Part shown: piece by piece, positions 5,873-12,198 of the stretch | Layout: each line of letters opens with the position of its first letter | How positions within the stretch are numbered: position 1 is the stretch's first letter | Source of the DNA: UBA8337 sp049889915 | GTDB taxonomy: Bacteria; Pseudomonadota; Alphaproteobacteria; RS24 | Assembly: GCA_049889915.1 (NCBI GenBank) | Contig: JBMHCM010000005.1 | Location: 1-12,198, forward strand | DNA: 12,198 nt | Direction of reading: 5' to 3' | Program-made: the position numbers and the translations under genes | The notes under the pieces: model-generated | The model's input: the letters and a program-made list of their open reading frames with translations, nothing else | Told to the model about the DNA's origin: nothing | The model's database searches: none

Positions 5873-7528
5873 TTACACCTCCACAAAGCTGACAATAACC
5901 ATGGGCTTTTTGCCCCAACGGCGCGCCATCTCACGGCGCACGGCGGCTTTAATATCCTGCTCGGCGCGCTCCGGCGTCAGCCGCCCATTTGACGGGATTT
6001 GTCTCTCAGCCGCATCCATCACCCAATCATGCAGCTTCACCGCGCCGTCATCCAACGGCACGCCGACCAATTCAACGGCCACCTGCCCAGCCAAACGATT
6101 GGCGGCATCAACCGGTATGGCGATGAATATGGTGCCACCAAAAGACGCTTTACGGCGTTCGCGCACCGCCGGTGCGCGCGCATCGGTAAGAATTTGCCCA
6201 TCGAGATAAAGCCGCCCTGATTTGGCGACATCAATCACCTCGCTCGGCCCCGGCGCGATGCGCACCAAATCACCATTATGAATACGCAGCGGCTCCGGCA
6301 CGCCTAGTATCTCGGCCAATTGCGCATGCGCAATCAGATGCCGATGTTCGCCATGCACGGGAATGGCGCAGCGCGGTCGCGCCCAGCCATACATATCTTC
6401 CAATTCATCGCGGCACGGATGACCGGACACATGAATATCCGTGCCATTGGGCGTGATAATGTCGACATCGATTTGCGCCAAACGATTTTGCAGCGCGAGA
6501 ATTTCCTTCTCGTTGCCGGGTATCATCTTCGACGAAAAGATAACCCGATCACCGGCCTCTAAAGTCAACTCAGGGTGATGGCCATTGGCCATGCGCCCCA
6601 AAGCGGCATTGGCCTCACCCTGGCTGCCGGTGCAGCAAATCAACACCCGCTCCGGCGGCAAGTAACCGGCATCACTTTCTTCGACCAGCTCAGGAAACTC
6701 GGTCAAATAACCGGTTGCCCGCGCCGCTTGATAGACTTTATGCATGCCCCGTCCGGCCAGGCACAAATGCCGTCCGGTTGCGACTGCCACTTTGGCAATG
6801 CTGGTCAGCCGCGCCACATTGGACGCAAAGGTGGTAATCACCACCCGCCCACTGCTTTCGGCCACCACCTGCTCCAACATGCGGCCGACATCGGCCTCAG
6901 AGCCGGAGCGGCCCGGCGACAACACATTGGTGCTGTCGCAAATAATTGCATCAATGCCGTCATCGCCGAGTTTCTTCAGGCGCTCGACCTCGGTCAGCCG
7001 GCCGATAACCGGATCCGGATCGATTTTCCAGTCACCGGTGTGTAGCGCCCGATAGCCATTGGCCTCAATCGCCAAAGCACTTGGCTCGGCAATTGAATGG
7101 GTCAGACAGATATAATCGATGGCAAACGGCCCCAATTCGAGATGTGCATCCGTGTCGATGATATTCAACTCAACACTGTGCAGCAGCCCGCGCTCGGCCA
7201 GCTTGCCCTTTACCAATTCAGCGGTAAACGGCGTCGCGTAAATCGGGCATTGCAAGCGCGGCCATAAATGCGCCACGGCACCAATATGGTCTTCATGGCC
7301 ATGGGTCAGCAAAATGCCCAGCAGATTGTCTTTTCGCTGCTCGATAAATTCGATATCCGGCGTAATCAGGTCAATGCCCGGTTCGGTGTGACGGCCAAAG
7401 GTGACGCCCAAATCGACCATAATCCATTGCCGGTCGCCGCGTGGGCCAAAGCCATAGAGATTGCAGTTCATGCCAATCTCGCCGGTGCCGCCAAGCGGCA
7501 AAAAGACCAGTTCGTCGTCTTGTGTCAT
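5873..7528 (-). CDS. rnj: Ribonuclease J, metallo-beta-lactamase/beta-CASP family
   Basis: This 551-residue enzyme degrades and matures RNA, acting as a 5'-to-3' exonuclease on monophosphorylated ends and as an endonuclease. The N-terminal start FLPLGGTGEIGMN is typical. The metal-binding motifs are complete: HGHEDH (76-81), His 144 in LTHSIAEPSAL, Asp 166 in HTGDW, HVSGH (366-370) and VHGEH (391-395). The beta-CASP domain fills the middle and a C-terminal domain of about 120 residues ends the chain, as in bacterial RNase J. Metal-free or inactive variants are therefore unlikely. GGAAG lies 5 bases before the ATG. It follows birA by 12 bases, an arrangement I know from other alphaproteobacteria. 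TAA at 5873-5875 is the stop codon. Confidence 0.95.
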   Translation of the reverse strand: MTQDDELVFLPLGGTGEIGMNCNLYGFGPRGDRQWIMVDLGVTFGRHTEPGIDLITPDIEFIEQRKDNLLGILLTHGHEDHIGAVAHLWPRLQCPIYATPFTAELVKGKLAERGLLHSVELNIIDTDAHLELGPFAIDYICLTHSIAEPSALAIEANGYRALHTGDWKIDPDPVIGRLTEVERLKKLGDDGIDAIICDSTNVLSPGRSGSEADVGRMLEQVVAESSGRVVITTFASNVARLTSIAKVAVATGRHLCLAGRGMHKVYQAARATGYLTEFPELVEESDAGYLPPERVLICCTGSQGEANAALGRMANGHHPELTLEAGDRVIFSSKMIPGNEKEILALQNRLAQIDVDIITPNGTDIHVSGHPCRDELEDMYGWARPRCAIPVHGEHRHLIAHAQLAEILGVPEPLRIHNGDLVRIAPGPSEVIDVAKSGRLYLDGQILTDARAPAVRERRKASFGGTIFIAIPVDAANRLAGQVAVELVGVPLDDGAVKLHDWVMDAAERQIPSNGRLTPERAEQDIKAAVRREMARRWGKKPMVIVSFVEV

Positions 7529-7540
7529 GTCACTTCCGTC

Positions 7541-8317
7541 TCAGCCAACACCCACATCAGCGGTCGGGAAAAACACATCGCCCGCTTCAATGATGTGGGG
7601 TTCGCCTGCCGCATCCTTCAGCAGCAGAGCACCATCCTCGTTGATGTCGAGGAAGATACCCTCAATTGTCTGATTTTCCAGCCGTGCGACCATCGGCCCA
7701 CCCAGCCCATGCGCCACCATGCGCCACGCTTCCAAAACCGGCGCAAAGCCGCCCATTTGCCATTGCCGATAAAGGCTGTCAAAGGCAGCGGCGAGGATTT
7801 CCAAAACTTCCAGATTGCCCGGCGCCGCAATACCATGCGCCGACATATTGGTCGCCGGATAAGGCGTGTCATCCGGATGAGTGGCCAAATTAAGCCCCAG
7901 ACCGATCGCCAGCCAACCGACCTTGTTTTGCTGCATGGCGCTTTCCAGCAAAATGCCGGAGGCTTTTTTGCCGTCAATCAGCACATCATTCGGCCATTTA
8001 AGTGATATGTGCGCATTCTCGCCAATAAAATGCCGCACCGTGCTTTCCAAGGCCAGACCGGCCACAAAGGCCAGCTGACCGGCTTGGTTGGCGCGTACAT
8101 TCAGAGATGGCAGATATAGCGTGGTCATCAAATTGCCGCTGGGCGAGCTCCACGCCCGTCCGCGACGCCCGCGCCCTGCCGTTTGCACATCGGCAACGAT
8201 CCAATGCGGCGCAGATACCTTATCGGCGGCCAGACGGCGCGCCTCTTCATTGGTGCTGTCCACCTCAGCCAGATGGCGTAACAAGACGCCCTCCGGCAGT
8301 GTTACGGCAGGTGTCAC
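7541..8317 (-). CDS. birA: Biotin--[acetyl-CoA-carboxylase] ligase, short type
   Basis: This 258-residue enzyme activates biotin with ATP and transfers it to a lysine of carboxylase carrier proteins. Motifs seen are EVDSTNEEARR (18-28), the biotinyl-AMP-binding GRGRRGRAWSSPSGNL (48-63), SLKWPNDVLIDGKKASGILLE (105-125) and IGLGLNL (138-144). A small C-terminal SH3-like domain follows, around TIEGIFLDINEDGALLL. It lacks the N-terminal helix-turn-helix of E. coli BirA, so it should be an enzyme only and not a repressor of biotin synthesis. The start codon is GTG, and its GTGA overlaps the nuoN stop codon by 4 bases, implying coupled translation. The stop is TGA at 7541-7543, followed closely by rnj. 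Confidence 0.95.
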   Translation of the reverse strand: MTPAVTLPEGVLLRHLAEVDSTNEEARRLAADKVSAPHWIVADVQTAGRGRRGRAWSSPSGNLMTTLYLPSLNVRANQAGQLAFVAGLALESTVRHFIGENAHISLKWPNDVLIDGKKASGILLESAMQQNKVGWLAIGLGLNLATHPDDTPYPATNMSAHGIAAPGNLEVLEILAAAFDSLYRQWQMGGFAPVLEAWRMVAHGLGGPMVARLENQTIEGIFLDINEDGALLLKDAAGEPHIIEAGDVFFPTADVGVG

Positions 8318-9756
8318 CGCATCAAGACCGCGCCGGCCATGTCAGACAGCACAACCAGCGGTGCCGGATAGACGAAGAACAGCAAGGTAAACCCGGCCAT
8401 CACACCGGCCAAAATGGCCAGCTCGCGCGGCATGGCGTCATTCGGTACTTCCGGCGGTGTATCGAGATACATAATCTTGACGATGCGCAGATAATAATAG
8501 GCGCCGACCACACTGGCCAAAACGCCGAGAATAGACAGCGCATACAGGTCGGCATCAATAGCAGCGCGGAAGACAAACATCTTGCCGAAGAAACCGGCCA
8601 TTGGCGGAATACCGGCCAATGAGAACATCATAATTGCCAGACAAGCAGCCATGAACGGCCGTGACTGGCTGAGACCGGCCAAATCTTCAATCTTTTCGAC
8701 CGGGCTATCATCGCGCCGCATCGACAAGATGCAGGCAAATGTGCCGAGCGTCATCACCACATACAAAGCCATGTACAAAATGACGCTGGAAACACCGGCC
8801 GGTGTCGCGGCGGCAAAACCGACCAAAGCAAATCCCATATGGCCGATGGAAGAATAGGCCATCAGACGTTTGATGTTGCTTTGACCAATGGCGGCGAACG
8901 CCCCCAAGGCCATGCTGGCCACGGCCATCAGGATAATGATTTGCTGCCAGGCGACCAAAGCATCGTCAAAGCCGGTCATCATAATGCGCAGGAAAATCGC
9001 CATACCGGCCAATTTCGGGGCGGCGGCAAAGAAAGCCGTCACCGGTGTCGGCGCGCCCTCATAAACATCCGGCGTCCACATATGGAACGGCACGGCAGAG
9101 ATTTTGAACGCCAGACCGGCCAGCAAGAAAACCAGACCAATGACTTGCGCCATTGGCAATATGCCGTCTTCCGGTTGGAAGGCAGCGGCAATGGCGTCGA
9201 AATTGGTGGCGCCTGAGAAGCCGTAAATCAGCGATGCGCCATACAACAACATGCCGGAAGACAGCGCACCCAGCACGAAATATTTCAAACCGGCCTCGGT
9301 TGAGCGCAAGCTATCGCGATTAATGGCGGCAACCACATACAGTGCCAAGCTTTGCAGCTCGATGCCCATATAGAGCGAAATGAGATCATTGGCGGAAATC
9401 ATCATGCCCATACCGGCGCCGGACAAAAGCAGCAGCACCGAATATTCAAACCGCGCCAGCTTTTCGCGCTTCAAGAAGGTTTGTGACATGACAATGGCAA
9501 TGGCGATGGCGACGAAAGTCAGCACTTTCATCAGCGAGGCAAAGCTGTCCATCACAAATGCGCCGTTAAAGGCATAAGTGGTGGCACTGCCGGCATAACC
9601 GGCGGCAATAATGGCGGCCAAGGCCAACACGCCAATCGCGCCAAAATCAACCGTGCGGGTCGCATCGCCGTTAGAGAAAGCACCAACCATCAGCAAGCCC
9701 ATGGCGCCGATAAACAGAACCAGCTCAGGCAGAATTAGGATAATATCGTTCAACAT
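8314..9756 (-). CDS. nuoN: NADH-quinone oxidoreductase subunit N
   Basis: This 480-residue antiporter-like subunit forms one of the proton channels in the membrane arm of complex I. It is almost entirely membrane-spanning, with about 14 helices. The charged residues of the proton path are present: Glu 133 in LYMGIELQSLALY, Lys 158 in GLKYFVLGALSSG, Lys 218 in AGLAFKISAVPFHMWTPDVY, Lys 248 in AAAPKLAG and Lys 392 in FFGKMFVF. Glu 133, Lys 218 and Lys 248 lie within one residue of the E. coli numbering. It starts 12 bases after nuoM and ends in a 4-base overlap with birA. The Shine-Dalgarno sequence is poor (GGGCGGG), so translation may depend on ribosomes coming from nuoM. As usual it is the last nuo gene of the cluster. 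Confidence 0.97.
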   Translation of the reverse strand: MLNDIILILPELVLFIGAMGLLMVGAFSNGDATRTVDFGAIGVLALAAIIAAGYAGSATTYAFNGAFVMDSFASLMKVLTFVAIAIAIVMSQTFLKREKLARFEYSVLLLLSGAGMGMMISANDLISLYMGIELQSLALYVVAAINRDSLRSTEAGLKYFVLGALSSGMLLYGASLIYGFSGATNFDAIAAAFQPEDGILPMAQVIGLVFLLAGLAFKISAVPFHMWTPDVYEGAPTPVTAFFAAAPKLAGMAIFLRIMMTGFDDALVAWQQIIILMAVASMALGAFAAIGQSNIKRLMAYSSIGHMGFALVGFAAATPAGVSSVILYMALYVVMTLGTFACILSMRRDDSPVEKIEDLAGLSQSRPFMAACLAIMMFSLAGIPPMAGFFGKMFVFRAAIDADLYALSILGVLASVVGAYYYLRIVKIMYLDTPPEVPNDAMPRELAILAGVMAGFTLLFFVYPAPLVVLSDMAGAVLMR

Positions 9757-9768
9757 GGGTAACCCGCC

Positions 9769-11277
9769 CTATTTCGCTTCCATACCGGAATAATGATTGG
9801 CCAAAGCCTCGTGATAGCCGCCGATAAGCGCGTCGATAGACGGCGCCGTCAGGTCCAAAATCGGCATTGGCCAGAAGCCGAACAACAAAGTGGCGATAAC
9901 CAGAGGCGCGATAATGAAAATCTCGCGCCGGTCCATATCGGCAATCTCTTGCAGCCCTTCATGCTCCAACCGGCCAAAGGTGATGCGGCGATACAGTGAC
10001 AAGCCATAGACCGCCGAGAAAATCACTCCGCTGGCGGCAAACAAGGCCGTCCATGTGCTGACTTGGAAAGTGCCGAGAATGGTCAAGAATTCACCAACAA
10101 AACCGGATGTGCCCGGCAGGCCGACATTGGCCATGGTGAACAGCATAAACACGGTGGCGTAAATCGGCATGCGATTGGCCAAGCCGCCATAGGCAGCAAT
10201 TTCGCGCGTGTGCATGCGGTCATAAACAACCCCGACGCACAAAAACAGCGCCCCGGAAATCCAACCATGCGACAGCATTTGGAACACCGCGCCCTGCACG
10301 CCCTGCACCGTGGCGGCGAAAATGCCCATGGTGACAAAGCCCATATGCGCAACCGATGAATAGGCAATCAACTTTTTCATATCCTCTTGCGCAAAAGCGA
10401 CCAGCGATGTGTACACAATGGCAATGGCGCTCATGGCGAAGACCATTGGCGCAAACATATCGGAGGCGATGGGGAACATTGGCAGCGAGAACCGCAAGAA
10501 GCCATAGCCGCCCATTTTCAGCAATACACCGGCCAGAATGACCGAGCCAGCAGTCGGCGCTTCCACATGCGCATCCGGCAACCATGTGTGCACCGGCCAC
10601 ATCGGCATTTTGACTGCAAAGCTGGCAAAGAAAGCCAGCCACAGCCAGGTTTGCACATCGGCGCCAAACACATGCGCATCCAAATCCGGAATGAAGGTCG
10701 TGCCGGTTTGCCAATACATATACAAAATGGCCAGCAGCATCAGCACTGAGCCGATAAGCGTGTAGAGGAAGAATTTGAAGCTGGCGTAAATGCGCCGCGC
10801 TCCACCCCAAATGCCGATGATCAAGAACATCGGAATGAGGCCGGCTTCAAAGAACAGATAGAACAAGATGATGTCCATAGCGCAGAAAACGCCGATCATC
10901 AGCGTTTCCAGCACCAAAAAGGCAATCATATATTCGCGCACGCGCTGTTTGACCGAATGCCAGCTGGCCAGAATACACAGCGGCATCAGGGCTGCCGTCA
11001 GCAGCACAAACAATACGGAAATGCCGTCCACACCCATGGCGTAATCAATGCCCAGTGCCAACCATTGTGTCCGCTCGGTAAATTGGAAAGCCGCCGAGGT
11101 GGCATCAAATCGCGACACCATGAAAATGCTCAGAAGCAGCGTGACAACCGTCGTCCACAAGGCAACGGCGCGCGAATTGGCGGCCACGGTTTCTTCGTCA
11201 CCGCGCACCAATAATATGAACAAGGCGCCCAGAAGCGGCAAAAAAGTGATGGTCGAAAGAAGTGGCCAATCGGTCAT
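9769..11277 (-). CDS. nuoM: NADH-quinone oxidoreductase subunit M
   Basis: This 502-residue antiporter-like subunit sits between NuoL and NuoN in the membrane arm of complex I and pumps protons. Key residues are visible: Glu 144 in LFFEAGLIPMF, Lys 223 and His 230 in AVKMPMWPVHTWLPDAHVEAP, Lys 254 in VLLKMGGYGF, His 337 in MLSHGWISGALFL and Glu 396 in GFVGEFL. Lys 223 and Lys 254 lie on the two discontinuous helices of the family. The length is normal. GAGGG lies 9 bases before the ATG at 11277. It is separated from nuoL by 28 bases and from nuoN by 12. Nothing is unusual in the sequence. Confidence 0.97.
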   Translation of the reverse strand: MTDWPLLSTITFLPLLGALFILLVRGDEETVAANSRAVALWTTVVTLLLSIFMVSRFDATSAAFQFTERTQWLALGIDYAMGVDGISVLFVLLTAALMPLCILASWHSVKQRVREYMIAFLVLETLMIGVFCAMDIILFYLFFEAGLIPMFLIIGIWGGARRIYASFKFFLYTLIGSVLMLLAILYMYWQTGTTFIPDLDAHVFGADVQTWLWLAFFASFAVKMPMWPVHTWLPDAHVEAPTAGSVILAGVLLKMGGYGFLRFSLPMFPIASDMFAPMVFAMSAIAIVYTSLVAFAQEDMKKLIAYSSVAHMGFVTMGIFAATVQGVQGAVFQMLSHGWISGALFLCVGVVYDRMHTREIAAYGGLANRMPIYATVFMLFTMANVGLPGTSGFVGEFLTILGTFQVSTWTALFAASGVIFSAVYGLSLYRRITFGRLEHEGLQEIADMDRREIFIIAPLVIATLLFGFWPMPILDLTAPSIDALIGGYHEALANHYSGMEAK

Positions 11278-11305
11278 ATGCGTATCCCTCTTGCTCTATG
11301 CGCGT

Positions 11306-12198
11306 TTATTGGCCTGAGGTGAGCATCAACCAGCTCACAAATCCGGCCACGCCGAGCAGCATGACAAAGGCGTAATGGTAAACAAAGCCGGTCTGAACAC
11401 TGACCACTCGACGGGTCACCCGCAGCACATTGGCCGCAACCCCATCCGGCCCGAAGCCGTCAATGATAAAGCCGTCGCCACCCTTCCAGAACAGGCGGGC
11501 CAGCCATTTGGCAGGACGCACAAACAGGAAGTCGTAAATCTCGTCGACATACCATTTGTTGAGCAGGAATTTGTAAATCAGGTCGTGCTCTTTCGCCAGT
11601 TGGGTCGGCCAAGTCGGACGGTGAATATACATCAGCCAAGCAAGACCAAAACCGGTGGCCATCATCACGATTGGCAGCAATTTGACCCAGCTCGGCACAT
11701 TGTGCAGCTCGTGCAGCACATGATTGTCAGCTGAGGTGAAAATCGTGCCACTCCAGAAAGCGGTTTGACCGTCACCGATAAACAGTCCGGCAAACATCAC
11801 ACCAGCCAGCAAGGCACCGAATGACAGCACAATCAACGGCACCAGCATCACCGGCGGGCTTTCATGCACATGGCTCAGCGTTTCATTAGAGCAGCGGGGT
11901 GCACCAAAGAAGGTCAGGAACATCAAACGCCAGCTATAGAATGAGGTGAACAAGGCCGCCACAACCAGCAGCACAAAGGCAAACATATGCGGTGCAGCCT
12001 GCGCCGCAAAGGCACCCTCAATAATCGCGTCTTTCGAATAGAAACCGGCGGTCAGCGGGAAGCCCGTCAGCGCAATGGTGCCGATGAACATCATGAAGAA
12101 CGTGGCCGGAATAAGCTGCCGCAGGCCGCCCATTTTGCGCATGTCCTGCTCATCACCCATGGCGTGAATGACCGAGCCTGCACCGAGGAACAACAGCG
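11306..12198 (-). CDS. nuoL: NADH-quinone oxidoreductase subunit L, C-terminal part (gene runs off the right edge)
   Basis: This is the last 297 codons of the distal antiporter-like subunit of complex I, which is usually 610-700 residues long. The fragment opens with LLFLGAGSVIHAMGDEQDMRKMGG, recognisable NuoL sequence in its GAGSVIHAM and DEQDMRKMGGL parts. TGFPLTAGFYSKDAII contains the conserved Lys of the C-terminal half channel. Near the end KWYVDEIYD and FVRPAKWLARLFW belong to the long lateral helix that lies along NuoM and NuoN, and a final anchoring helix closes the chain. The real start codon is outside the window; the frame is open to the right edge. TAA at 11306-11308 is the stop, 28 bases before nuoM. 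Earlier nuo genes and the operon promoter presumably lie further right. Confidence 0.97.
   Translation of the reverse strand, partial: LLFLGAGSVIHAMGDEQDMRKMGGLRQLIPATFFMMFIGTIALTGFPLTAGFYSKDAIIEGAFAAQAAPHMFAFVLLVVAALFTSFYSWRLMFLTFFGAPRCSNETLSHVHESPPVMLVPLIVLSFGALLAGVMFAGLFIGDGQTAFWSGTIFTSADNHVLHELHNVPSWVKLLPIVMMATGFGLAWLMYIHRPTWPTQLAKEHDLIYKFLLNKWYVDEIYDFLFVRPAKWLARLFWKGGDGFIIDGFGPDGVAANVLRVTRRVVSVQTGFVYHYAFVMLLGVAGFVSWLMLTSGQ

Noticed and set aside
7268..8005. A 245-codon ORF on the plus strand opposite rnj and birA
   Set aside because: It spans the junction of two well-supported minus-strand genes and has no known motif or ribosome binding site.
1..12198. Mobile elements, CRISPR arrays, defence or secondary-metabolite genes
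   Set aside because: I found no transposase or integrase motif, no regularly spaced repeats, no tRNA attachment site and no unexplained gap large enough to hold such a system.

Overview
This window looks like a conserved housekeeping segment of an alphaproteobacterial chromosome with moderate GC content. The evidence is the gene order (nuoL-nuoM-nuoN-birA-RNase J-DUF1467-proS-lolC-lolD-dnaE), the short prolyl-tRNA synthetase without the large editing insert, the DUF1467 protein (a family I associate with alphaproteobacteria) and the biotin ligase without an N-terminal DNA-binding domain. I cannot name the genus. Every recognised protein gene is on the minus strand, so transcription runs from the right edge to the left edge.

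Right part, 12198 to 5576: an apparent operon of the last part of nuoL, then nuoM, nuoN, birA, rnj and a small DUF1467 membrane protein. Gaps are 28, 12, -4, 12 and 6 bases. The nuo genes encode the three antiporter-like proton-pumping subunits of respiratory complex I. BirA attaches biotin to carboxylases. RNase J is a 5'-to-3' exonuclease and endonuclease of RNA turnover.

5575 to 5341: a 235-base intergenic region. It holds four stem-loops in a row, and the last has terminator form on the plus strand. Two G-U wobble pairs in its stem also favour plus-strand transcription. This is the best candidate for an unannotated RNA here.

5340 to 2023: a proS-lolC-lolD operon. ProRS charges tRNA-Pro. 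LolC and LolD form the inner-membrane ABC machine that releases lipoproteins towards the outer membrane. The operon ends in a clear intrinsic terminator.

2022 to 1587: a gene for a 33-residue single-span membrane protein with its own promoter, Shine-Dalgarno sequence and terminator, followed by a probable dnaE promoter. From 1586 to the left edge lies the N-terminal half of dnaE, the alpha subunit of the replicative DNA polymerase III.

I see no insertion sequence, CRISPR array, tRNA, rRNA or defence system. The less ordinary items are the putative plus-strand RNA at about 5466-5570, the autonomous 33-residue membrane protein gene, and a sharply AT-rich patch inside dnaE.
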